Assembly: GCF_001507595.1 (NCBI RefSeq)
Contig: NZ_LQBQ01000034.1
Location: 186,001 to 250,000, forward strand
DNA: 64,000 bases
Reading direction: 5' to 3'
From: Ruegeria marisrubri
GTDB lineage: Bacteria > Pseudomonadota > Alphaproteobacteria > Rhodobacterales > Rhodobacteraceae
Shown: piece after piece, positions 54,693 to 64,000 of the stretch
Layout: every line of letters begins with the position of its first letter
How positions within the stretch are numbered: the first letter of the stretch is position 1
Translations under genes and position numbers: made by a program
The notes under the pieces: generated by a model
What the model saw: only the letters and a program-made list of their open reading frames with translations
Told to the model about the DNA's origin: nothing
Database searches by the model: none

Positions 54693-55766
54693 ATGTCTTT
54701 GCCGGCAAAAGATCAGCTCAGGTACTGGGGCATTGCCTTGGCAGTGTTCGCCCTGGTTCTGTGGCTGCTGGGGGACGTCCTGCTGCCCTTCGTGATCGGA
54801 GGGGCGATCGCCTATTTCCTGGACCCGATGGCCGACAGGCTGGAACGTCTGGGCCTGTCGCGCATCGCCGCCACCGCGCTGATCACCATTGTCGGCGTGA
54901 TCGTCTTCGTTCTGGCCTTCGTGTTGCTGGTGCCTGCGCTTGTGACGCAGCTGATCGACCTGACCGAAGCTTTCCCGAACCTGTTCAAGAACGCCCGGGC
55001 CTTCATCGAACAGCGCTTCCCGTCGCTGCTGGATCAGGATTCAAATGCGCACCAGTTCCTTGCCTCTTTCGGCGAAACGCTGAAATCGCGGACCGGCGAG
55101 CTTGTGCAGACGGTTGTCGCATCCGTCGGGTCCGCGATCAACGTGGTCGTCCTGCTGGTCATCGTGCCCGTGGTGACGGTCTATCTGCTGCTCGACTGGG
55201 ACCGGATGATCGCCCGGATCGACCAGCTTCTGCCGCTGGACCATGCCCCGGTGATCCGGCAACTGGCCAAGGAAATCGACGAGGTTCTGGCCTCTTTCGT
55301 GCGCGGCATGGGCACGGTCTGCGTGATACTTGGAACCTTCTACGCGGTGGCCCTGATGGCGGTCGGCCTGAATTTCGGGCTGATCGTCGGAGTCATCGCC
55401 GGGCTTGTCACCTTCATCCCCTACCTCGGCGCCCTGATCGGCGGAACGTTGGCCATCGGTCTGGCGCTGTTCCAGTTCTGGGGGGACTGGACGTCGATCG
55501 GGCTGGTCGCCGCCATTTTCGCCACCGGTCAGGTGGTCGAGGGGAACCTGCTGACCCCCAAGCTGGTCGGCGACTCGGTCGGGCTGCATCCGGTCTGGCT
55601 GCTGCTGGCGCTCTCGGTGTTCGGGGCCTTGTTCGGATTTGTCGGCATGTTGATCGCCGTTCCCGTGGCCGCCGCGCTGGGTGTGCTTGCACGATTTGCA
55701 ACGGGACAGTATCTGACCAGCCGCCTCTATCAGGGGAAGGCGGGACAGGATCAGGAAACCGACTGA
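54693..55766 (+). CDS. AI-2E family transporter (PerM-like)
   Basis: A 357-residue membrane protein with six or more helices: the first pair WGIALAVFALVLWLLGDVLL, then LITIVGVIVFVLAFVLLVPA, and the C-terminal block FIPYLGALIGGTLAIGLALF with TPKLVGDSVGLHP. Family members (TqsA, YtrP) export autoinducer or unknown compounds. ATG 54693 follows GAGGGA; open frames to 54633 also exist. It ends directly at the hda start. Confidence 0.85.
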   Translation: MSLPAKDQLRYWGIALAVFALVLWLLGDVLLPFVIGGAIAYFLDPMADRLERLGLSRIAATALITIVGVIVFVLAFVLLVPALVTQLIDLTEAFPNLFKNARAFIEQRFPSLLDQDSNAHQFLASFGETLKSRTGELVQTVVASVGSAINVVVLLVIVPVVTVYLLLDWDRMIARIDQLLPLDHAPVIRQLAKEIDEVLASFVRGMGTVCVILGTFYAVALMAVGLNFGLIVGVIAGLVTFIPYLGALIGGTLAIGLALFQFWGDWTSIGLVAAIFATGQVVEGNLLTPKLVGDSVGLHPVWLLLALSVFGALFGFVGMLIAVPVAAALGVLARFATGQYLTSRLYQGKAGQDQETD

Positions 55767-56456
55767 ATGGCCAGACAGCTCAGCTTTGACCTTCCAGCCA
55801 AGACGGCGCTGGGGCGAGAGGACTTTTACGTTTCACCGGCGAATGCGATGGCGGTGGCGATGATCTCGGCCTCGTCCTGGCCGGGGAACAAGCTGGTTCT
55901 CAGCGGCCCCGCAGGGTCGGGCAAGACGCATCTGGCCCATGTCTGGGCCGGAGAGACCGGCGGGCGGATCGTGCAGGCATCAAGGCTGCGGCACGAGGAC
56001 GTTCCCGAACTGGCCCGCACCCCGATCGCGGTCGAGGACGTTCCGATGATCGCCGGAGACCTGGAGCAACAGAAAACCCTGTTCCACCTGCACAATCTGG
56101 TTCTGGCCGAAGGCAACGCGCTGCTGATGACCGGCCGCCTGGCGCCGAAGTTCTGGCACCTGCCGTTGGCAGACCTGCAAAGCCGGATCGAGGGCGCCCA
56201 TCACGTCGCGCTGGACCCGCCCGATGATGCGCTGCTGTGCGCCGTGCTGGCCAAGCTGTTCGTGGACCGACAACTCAGCCCCCGCCCCGAGGTCATTTCC
56301 TACCTCGTGAAACACATGGACCGCAGATTCGAGACCGCTGCCGAAGTCGTCGAACGGCTGGACCGGGTGGCGCTGGCCGAAAAGCGCGAAATCACCCGGG
56401 CGCTGGCCAGTCGGGTGCTCACCAGTGACACAGATGCCGCAGGGCCCGGTGATTGA
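55767..56456 (+). CDS. Hda-like DnaA-related ATPase
   Basis: A 229-residue protein with Walker A GPAGSGKTH near residue 47 and a degenerate Walker B IAVEDVP, then the AAA+ lid segment, but no DnaA DNA-binding domain 4. Hda works with the clamp to inactivate DnaA. It starts immediately after the previous stop and is followed by ppx. Confidence 0.88.
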   Translation: MARQLSFDLPAKTALGREDFYVSPANAMAVAMISASSWPGNKLVLSGPAGSGKTHLAHVWAGETGGRIVQASRLRHEDVPELARTPIAVEDVPMIAGDLEQQKTLFHLHNLVLAEGNALLMTGRLAPKFWHLPLADLQSRIEGAHHVALDPPDDALLCAVLAKLFVDRQLSPRPEVISYLVKHMDRRFETAAEVVERLDRVALAEKREITRALASRVLTSDTDAAGPGD

Positions 56457-56505
56457 CCTGACCGACGTGATTTCGCATCCTGCCAGCGGCAAAGGCCGGA
56501 GAAAG

Positions 56506-58050
56506 ATGAACAAACCAGCCGAATCCACCGTTCCCGACTGGGGAGCATTTGGCAGACCGCTGTTCGATGATCCAAGCGTGCGGGCGTTGTCACGAGTCGG
56601 CGTGGTGGACGTGGGGTCGAACTCGGTCCGGATGGTGGTTTTCGACGGGGCCGCCCGGTCGCCCGCCTATTTCTACAATGAAAAGATCATGTGCGCCCTC
56701 GGCGCGGGCCTGTCCGAAACCGGACGCCTCAACCCGACGGGGCGCGAACGGGCGCTGGCGGCGCTGCGGCGGTTCCAGCACTTGGCACAGGACCTCGATC
56801 TGCCGCCGTTGCATGTGGTGGCGACAGCCGCGGTGCGCGAGGCGGCCGATGGGCCGGATTTCTGCGCCGAGGTGGAACGCGAGACCGGGCTTCGGATTTC
56901 GGTCATCAACGGCGAGGAAGAGGCGCGCCTGTCCGCGCAGGGCGTTCTGCTGGGTTGGCCCGGCGCCTATGGTCTTATCTGCGACATCGGCGGATCCTCG
57001 ATGGAACTGGCCGAAATCGGCGACAACCAGGTCGGGCGCCGTGTCACCTCTCCGCTTGGTCCGCTGATCCTGCGCGACATCAAGGGCGGCCGACGCGGGC
57101 GCAAGGCGCATATCAAACAGGTCATGGAAGAGCTGCGCGACCAGCTTGGCCCCCAAAGGGACAGGCTGTTTCTGGTCGGCGGCAGCTGGCGCGCCTTTGC
57201 CCGGATCGACATGCTGCGGCGGAACTATCCCCTCAAGGTCCTGCATGAATATCGCATGACCACCAAACAGGTTCACGAAACGATCAAGTTCATCGAGAAA
57301 TCGGACCCCGAGAAACTGCGCGCCAAGGCAGGTGTGTCAGGCTCGCGCATGGCGCTGCTGCCTTATGCGATGGACGTGCTGGCCCGGCTGATCCGCACCT
57401 TCAAGCCGAAGGATATCGCGATATCCAGCTACGGCATTCGCGAAGGCCTGCTATACGAGCAGATGCCCCAGCGCCTGCGCGACCGCGACCCGCTGATCGA
57501 GGCCAGCTATTTCTCTGAATCCAAGGACGCCCGCCTGCCGGGTTTCGGCAGGCACCTGTTCGACTTCGTCATGCCGCTGTTCCGGTCGGCCCCGCCATCG
57601 CAGGTGCGGCTGATCAAGGCGGCCTGCCTGCTGCATGACGTCTCGTGGCGGGCCCATCCCGATTACCGGGCGGAAATCTGTTTCGACAACGTGACCCGCG
57701 CCAATCTCGGCGGGCTGAAACATTCGGAACGGATATTCATTGGTCTGGCGCTGCAGCACCGCTATCGCAACAAGCGCGAGGGCAGACAGTTCGAAGAGCT
57801 TTACAAGCTGCTCGACGAAAAGGGCCAGAAACAGGCCGAGGTTCTGGGCAAGGCGATGCGGTTCGGTGCGATGCTGTGGATGCAGCACGACGTGAAGATG
57901 GGCAAGCTGCGGTTCTTTCCCAAGAAGAAGATCCTCGAACTCAGCCTGCCGCGGGCCACCGTTCCGCTTTACAGCGAAGTGGCCGAAGCCCGGTTGAAGT
58001 CGCTGGCCGACGCCCTCGAGTCCGCGGTGCAGGTGACCGTGGAGAAATAG
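56506..58050 (+). CDS. ppx: Ppx/GppA-family exopolyphosphatase
   Basis: A 514-residue enzyme hydrolysing polyphosphate or pppGpp. The actin-like phosphate motif VVDVGSNSVRMVVFDG starts near residue 30, and DIGGSSMELAEIG, with the catalytic glutamate, follows. A C-terminal HD-like region (LIKAACLLHDVSW) is present. ATG 56506 has GGAG upstream; the open frame to 56425 overlaps hda. In alphaproteobacteria ppk is usually adjacent; here no ppk is seen between hda and ppx. Confidence 0.92.
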   Translation: MNKPAESTVPDWGAFGRPLFDDPSVRALSRVGVVDVGSNSVRMVVFDGAARSPAYFYNEKIMCALGAGLSETGRLNPTGRERALAALRRFQHLAQDLDLPPLHVVATAAVREAADGPDFCAEVERETGLRISVINGEEEARLSAQGVLLGWPGAYGLICDIGGSSMELAEIGDNQVGRRVTSPLGPLILRDIKGGRRGRKAHIKQVMEELRDQLGPQRDRLFLVGGSWRAFARIDMLRRNYPLKVLHEYRMTTKQVHETIKFIEKSDPEKLRAKAGVSGSRMALLPYAMDVLARLIRTFKPKDIAISSYGIREGLLYEQMPQRLRDRDPLIEASYFSESKDARLPGFGRHLFDFVMPLFRSAPPSQVRLIKAACLLHDVSWRAHPDYRAEICFDNVTRANLGGLKHSERIFIGLALQHRYRNKREGRQFEELYKLLDEKGQKQAEVLGKAMRFGAMLWMQHDVKMGKLRFFPKKKILELSLPRATVPLYSEVAEARLKSLADALESAVQVTVEK

Positions 58051-58071
58051 GCCGGCGCGTGCCGACCACCC

Positions 58072-58470
58072 CTAGATATCTGTCGCGCCGCCCTCGGCTT
58101 CGTCTTCAGGAACAGCGTCTTCGCCTTCGGGCACCGGTTCTTCGGGTTTGACTTTTTTTCGGATGATGATGTCGCCGTTGGGCAGCATTTCCGGCGCCTC
58201 ATAGGCGCTCCAGTCGCGGATTTCCGTCGCCAGTTCCGCAAGCGCCGGCCCCATCACCTCGAGAAAGGACCGGATCGAGGGCCCGAATTCCTCGGCCATC
58301 CCCTGCAGGTTTTCCAAGGCAGGCTCCATTTCCTGTCGCAACCCTTCGAAGAACAGCTCGACCCCCTGTTCCATCAGGGATTTCCCGTTGTCCTCTTCCT
58401 CTGCCAGGGCCGGGACCGCAGAGAAGCCTGCAATCGCGCATGTGACAATGAACCGTTTCATGAAACCCAT
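58072..58470 (-). CDS. hypothetical secreted acidic protein
   Basis: A 132-residue protein with signal peptide (FIVTCAIAGFSAVPALA) and an acidic mature chain rich in Glu (LMEQGVELFFEGLRQEMEPA), ending in a Pro/Glu/Asp tail. AAAGGTGA precedes ATG 58470. Homologues are sometimes named AAA+ ATPase without a Walker motif; none is seen here. Function unknown. Confidence 0.7.
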   Translation of the reverse strand: MGFMKRFIVTCAIAGFSAVPALAEEEDNGKSLMEQGVELFFEGLRQEMEPALENLQGMAEEFGPSIRSFLEVMGPALAELATEIRDWSAYEAPEMLPNGDIIIRKKVKPEEPVPEGEDAVPEDEAEGGATDI

Positions 58471-58498
58471 ATCGGAATCACCTTTCGTTGTTCAAAAT

Positions 58499-59512
58499 TC
58501 ATATCTCGATATCCAGCGAAACGGGGAAATGATCCGACGCAGTCAGCAGAGCCTCGCGCAGTTCTGGCATTTCCCAGCATTCCTTGTCGTCGAACGGGTG
58601 CCAGATCCGCCAGGACGGGTTTCTGTCGCGCAATCCGGGGCTGATCATGATGTAATCGAGAAGTGCGTGCATATAGCGCCCCTCTGCCTCCAGCTCGAAC
58701 CGTGCGGTGGACGGCAGCGGGCCGGGCCGGAGCTGCCGCACCTTGGCGGCATTGGGATCGTAGAGCCCGGTCTCCAGCAGGATCTCGACCGAAGAGCGGC
58801 CGAAAAGGTGCTCGAACTGGTCCAGCCCGGGGCCGTCATTCAGGTCGCCCATGAGGATCACATGCTCTCCGGCGGCCATGTGCCGTTCGACCCGGGTCCG
58901 GATCCAGATCGCCTGCGCCAGCTGTTTGCGCCGGTTGGCGATCGATATCTGGATCTTCTCATCCCTCGTTTCGGCCCCGTGCGGGTACTTGGACTTGAGA
59001 TGCGCACCGATGAGGCGCAGCTCGGTTCCCGCCCGTGTCCGCACGGCCAGTTCAATGGGCGGCTTGGAAAACCGCACGATGTCCTCGGTCGCGTCGATGT
59101 CCAGGTCTATGCGAAAGGTGCCGTCGAACCTGGGCGCTTCGCCGCTGCCCCGCTTTCCCGTCTCTTCCCCGATCGGATCATGTCGAGCGGTCAGTTTTTC
59201 CGGATCATAAAGGACCGCCAGCTCCTGATGGGTTTCATTGGCAAACCCCATCACCGCCTCGCGGGTGCGCAGATCGAACGCGTGGACGAAACGCTCCAGC
59301 GCCCGGATCGTGTTCTGGGTGCGCCCGGTATTGGGGGCCTCGACGATCAGAATCGCGTCGGCGTCAACGGCGGTCAGAACCTTGGCCACGGCCTCGACCT
59401 GCTGCGCCTTGGTGACGCCATGCCGCCCGGACAGGCTGTCATCGACCACCAGGCGGTCGTTCCTGTCGAAGAGATTGGCGAACCATTCGATATTGTAGGT
59501 CGCCAGCCGCAT
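58499..59512 (-). CDS. endonuclease/exonuclease/phosphatase (EEP) family protein
   Basis: A 337-residue protein with the EEP fold: N-terminal TYNIEWFANLF, the catalytic glutamate in ILIVEAPN, the HLKSK motif, MGDLNDGP with catalytic Asp and Asn, and the final histidine in SDHFPVSLDI. It has no signal peptide, so it is probably cytoplasmic. Substrate (DNA or phosphoester) unknown. Confidence 0.88.
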   Translation of the reverse strand: MRLATYNIEWFANLFDRNDRLVVDDSLSGRHGVTKAQQVEAVAKVLTAVDADAILIVEAPNTGRTQNTIRALERFVHAFDLRTREAVMGFANETHQELAVLYDPEKLTARHDPIGEETGKRGSGEAPRFDGTFRIDLDIDATEDIVRFSKPPIELAVRTRAGTELRLIGAHLKSKYPHGAETRDEKIQISIANRRKQLAQAIWIRTRVERHMAAGEHVILMGDLNDGPGLDQFEHLFGRSSVEILLETGLYDPNAAKVRQLRPGPLPSTARFELEAEGRYMHALLDYIMISPGLRDRNPSWRIWHPFDDKECWEMPELREALLTASDHFPVSLDIEI

Positions 59513-59516
59513 CCCA

Positions 59517-60197
59517 TCACCCCCGCGCGCCGTTGATCTCGTCCCAGGCGCGGTTGATGTCGATCAGCTTCTTCTCTGCCAGCCGGACCGCCTCTTCGGG
59601 CACGCCCCGCGCCATCATCGCGTCCGGATGGGTGTCGCGCACCAGTTTCCGCCAGACCTTGCGGATTTCCGGCAATGGCGTGTCGGACGTCACGCCGAGA
59701 ACCGTGTAGGGATCCTTGGGCGCATCGGGGACGAAGCGCGCGCGCAACGCCCTGAACTGCGCGTCGGACTGGCCAAAGATCCGGGCCACCTCCTCAAGAA
59801 ACTCGTTCTCGCCCGGGTGGTAGAAGCCATCCGCCATCGCGATATGGAACAGCCCCTCCATCAGGTCGCACAGCGTCGTGTCGTCGTCGGCGAACATCCG
59901 CTTGATCTTGCGGGCATATTCCTTGTAGCCCGCAACATCGGTCCGGGCCATGTTGAACACCCGCGCGGCACCCTCCTCGTCGTCCTTGGCGATCTGGAAC
60001 ACTTCGCGAAAGGCCGTCACCTCGTCGCGGGTCACCTGCCCGTCGGCCTTGGCCATCTTGGCGCCCAGCGCGATCACGGCGATTGCGAAGGCCACGGATT
60101 TTTCCGGCGGCGTGCGCAGGCGCTCGAACACCTCGGCCAGGCTTTCGCCCTTGGCCAGTGCGCTGAGCGCGTCGGTTATGCGGGTCCACAAAGACAT
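59517..60197 (-). CDS. TerB/DnaJ domain protein (DjlA-like co-chaperone)
   Basis: A 226-residue protein with an N-terminal TerB-like helical domain (KMAKADGQVTRDEVTAFREV) and a C-terminal J domain (DPYTVLGVTSDTPLPEIRKVW, HPD present in DTHPDAM). No N-terminal transmembrane helix like E. coli DjlA is present. It would stimulate DnaK ATPase. It ends 4 bp before the EEP gene. Confidence 0.9.
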   Translation of the reverse strand: MSLWTRITDALSALAKGESLAEVFERLRTPPEKSVAFAIAVIALGAKMAKADGQVTRDEVTAFREVFQIAKDDEEGAARVFNMARTDVAGYKEYARKIKRMFADDDTTLCDLMEGLFHIAMADGFYHPGENEFLEEVARIFGQSDAQFRALRARFVPDAPKDPYTVLGVTSDTPLPEIRKVWRKLVRDTHPDAMMARGVPEEAVRLAEKKLIDINRAWDEINGARG

Positions 60198-60248
60198 GGC
60201 TTCAGACTATCCCGCCCTGACGCCGCTGTCAGGTCTAACCGTCAATCC

Positions 60249-60731
60249 CTACGAGATAATATTCTGCATCAAGACAAGGTCCAGCCATTGCCCCTGCTTG
60301 TGCCCCACCTCGGGCATTCGTCCCACCTCGACAAAGCCCAGCGCCGCGTGGAACGCGATGCCCTGAGGGTTGGCGTCTGAGATGCCGGCAACCAGCACAT
60401 GCACTCCGTGCTCGCGCGCCACTTGCTCCAGCCGTTGCATCAGGGCCCTGCCCAGCCCCCTGCCGCGCGCCTGTGGCCCCAGTTGCACGGTATGCTCTTG
60501 TGTATGCACATAGCCCGGCCCCGACCGGAAAGGCCCATAGGTGGCAAACCCGACAACCTTGCCCTCGAGCTCGGCCACCAGGTATCGCGGCCCGCGGGCC
60601 TCGATGGTTGACGCAATCGCCTCGGGCTGTTTCAGGTCGGAGGTAAAGGTGATCAGCGTATCCCGAATGATCGCGTTGGTGATCTCCGCAATCGCCGCGG
60701 CATCTTCGGGCCTTGCCTGACGGATGGTCAT
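60249..60731 (-). CDS. GNAT-family N-acetyltransferase (phosphinothricin-acetyltransferase-like)
   Basis: A 160-residue enzyme with the acetyl-CoA motif QARGRGLGRALMQRL near the centre and VGFATYGPFRSGPGY and TVQLGPQ beta strands typical of the PAT subfamily. Its start overlaps the VOC stop by 4 bp. The substrate cannot be predicted. Confidence 0.88.
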   Translation of the reverse strand: MTIRQARPEDAAAIAEITNAIIRDTLITFTSDLKQPEAIASTIEARGPRYLVAELEGKVVGFATYGPFRSGPGYVHTQEHTVQLGPQARGRGLGRALMQRLEQVAREHGVHVLVAGISDANPQGIAFHAALGFVEVGRMPEVGHKQGQWLDLVLMQNIIS

Positions 60732-61330
60732 TCCAGCACCCGCAGCCCGTTCGGGGTGTCGATCTCGGCCTTCAGCCCGGCGGGACCGGTCACCAGTTCA
60801 ACCCGCTCCACGGCTCCGATCAGCCCCGACAGTTCACGCGCGTCCGGATGGGACACCACCAGCCGTTTCAGGCTGCACCCGCTTGGTGCCAGCATGTTCG
60901 CCGGGTGGAGCGCCCCCTGCCACTGAATGAGGGCCGGGAAGATGTTGTCGTAGGGCAACCGCCCATCATCGGGCACGGCCATCTGCCAGCGCAGGTCGCC
61001 TCTTTCCAGGTCGATGGGCGCCCCAACCCCTTGCGGCAGGTCGGCAAGGGTTGCGCCCAGATCCTCCACCCGGCAGATCCAGTTGCGCAAATGGGCGGGG
61101 CCTGACAGGCGGTCCAGGTCGAACCACCGAGGCCGTCCCGGATCGGGGGCCTCGGGGTCGATCGCGATCGCTTCCAGATAGAGCCCGTCCGCAAGGCCCA
61201 ACAACCTGTTATAGGTTCCGAACCTGGCGTGGTGGCCGCCGGACTGCATCCGAACGCCCAGCGCCTCTTCCACATGGGAAACGGCCTCTTCCAAAGTCGC
61301 GGCCCCCACCGCAAGATGATCGAGTTCCAT
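60728..61330 (-). CDS. VOC-family protein (glyoxalase-like)
   Basis: A 200-residue protein beginning MELDHLAVGAATLEEAVSHV, the first strand of a glyoxalase/VOC domain, with metal-ligand candidates His 5 and E in LYLEAIAIDP. GGAGG precedes ATG 61330. It forms a two-gene unit with the GNAT gene. Function beyond the fold is unclear. Confidence 0.85.
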   Translation of the reverse strand: MELDHLAVGAATLEEAVSHVEEALGVRMQSGGHHARFGTYNRLLGLADGLYLEAIAIDPEAPDPGRPRWFDLDRLSGPAHLRNWICRVEDLGATLADLPQGVGAPIDLERGDLRWQMAVPDDGRLPYDNIFPALIQWQGALHPANMLAPSGCSLKRLVVSHPDARELSGLIGAVERVELVTGPAGLKAEIDTPNGLRVLE

Positions 61331-61394
61331 GGCAGCGCCTCCACCTTTCACAACGCGGCCTCATCGCCATCCGGCCCGACGAAAGCCACCCCTG

Positions 61395-61477
61395 CATGCT
61401 TCATCTGGCCACAAATATCCTCGGGGGTGAATGCACAACGCCCTGCGCGTTGTGCAGAGGGGGCAGACAGCCCCCTC
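61395..61477 (-). terminator. tandem hairpins after scpA with conserved intergenic sequence
   Basis: Two perfect hairpins lie downstream of scpA: GAGGGGGC (61457-61464) with GCCCCCTC (61470-61477), loop 5 nt, and GCACAACGC (61433-61441) with GCGTTGTGC (61447-61455), loop 5 nt. Next to them, at 61399-61426, sits a stretch that includes CATCTGGCC and ATATCCTCGGGGG, which I recall as recurring between genes in Rhodobacteraceae. The pair is a plausible bidirectional terminator, without a strong T run. Confidence 0.65.
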
Positions 61478-61486
61478 CAACGCAGG

Positions 61487-63609
<2,123 letters not shown>

Positions 63610-63613
<4 letters not shown>

Positions 63614-64000
63614 TGCATCTTCCTCTTGTCGATTCGGGTCGAGGGCGGGTTGAGCCCCGCCGGATTTTCACTTGGGTTCTCAATCAGATCCGCCAGCCCG
63701 TCGGCACCGCCTGCCAGCCAAACAAGGTCGTCGGCATAGGCTTCCCGAAGCCGCGCGGTCTGATCCGCCGAAAACAGGGGCCGATGCTCGACCCCGGCCT
63801 GCGCCGGGCTCGTCGCGCCCGACTCTCCCGGACTGGGCGCCGCGTTCAGCCAGTGATCGCGATCTGTCTGCGGTGCCGGCTGGCCTGTCAGCGCGGCAAG
63901 CTGCGCATCGGGGTGTCCGGCGAAGGATTCAAACGGCAAAATCTTTAGGCGCGCGGCCGGCAACGCCTGCGCCACCTCGCCCACAACGTGACGCCAACTC
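63610..64000 (-). CDS. C-terminal part of a sulfotransferase-like protein, cut by window edge
   Basis: The frame is open through the window end, so the N-terminus lies outside. The visible 130 or so residues include [20 protein letters not shown], then [19 protein letters not shown] and [18 protein letters not shown], which resemble the tail of sulfotransferase-family proteins. The stop overlaps scpA by 4 bp, suggesting co-transcription. The family call is tentative because the PAPS-binding N-terminus is not visible. Confidence 0.45.

Overview
The window looks like the chromosome of an alphaproteobacterium of the Rhodobacteraceae (Roseobacter/Rhodobacter group). The evidence is a high-GC sequence, a polyol operon in the gene order known from Rhodobacter sphaeroides (smoEFGK-smoS-mtlK), a short prolyl-tRNA synthetase of the alphaproteobacterial type, and NnrU, DUF2478 and methylmalonyl-CoA mutase genes typical of the group. 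No rRNA, convincing tRNA or CRISPR array was seen.

Region 1 (1-9 kb) starts with a divergent AraC regulator/methyltransferase pair and then holds a mobile island: a DUF5681 protein, a ParB-like/DNA methyltransferase fusion, an XRE-ImmA regulator-protease pair, a large serine recombinase, a DUF2924 remnant and a truncated tyrosine recombinase. Between ImmA and the serine recombinase lies an array of CCCTGTTC repeats at 21-22 bp spacing followed by a conserved element. That element recurs at 38.6 kb, beside a second, related cassette.

Region 2 (9-12.3 kb) has one autotransporter with a good terminator and about 0.9 kb of degenerate non-coding sequence.

Region 3 (12.3-29.6 kb) is a complete polyol and hexose catabolic block. 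The smo ABC transporter, sorbitol and mannitol dehydrogenases and a LacI regulator are on the minus strand. A ROK regulator, a PfkB sugar kinase, gap, zwf, pgl, edd, eda and pgi are on the plus strand. Together they take sorbitol and mannitol to fructose, fructose 6-phosphate, glucose 6-phosphate and then through Entner-Doudoroff to pyruvate and glyceraldehyde 3-phosphate. Candidate operators for LacI and ROK proteins were found.

Region 4 (29.6-38.9 kb) is a scar zone. A fragment of a DUF5681 gene, nearly identical to the one at 2.7 kb, is joined directly to a TRAP permease (DctM) gene that has lost its 5' part. After a small redox/stress cluster (GST, extradiol dioxygenase, DoxX, LysR) comes a cassette of ParB-methyltransferase, DUF5681 and phage terminase large subunit without portal or capsid genes, followed by the second conserved repeat.

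Region 5 (39-64 kb) is mostly core chromosome: DUF2478, NnrU, a betaine/choline-type ABC transporter with a BetI-like operator, a Tag-like glycosylase, two small cytochromes c, lolCD and proS separated by a glycosyltransferase, an FAD oxidoreductase, an AI-2E family permease, Hda, Ppx, an EEP nuclease, a DjlA-like protein, GNAT and VOC proteins, methylmalonyl-CoA mutase and a gene cut by the window edge.

The most unusual content is the pair of packaging/methylation cassettes, the iteron-like repeats beside them and the recombination scars they seem to have left.
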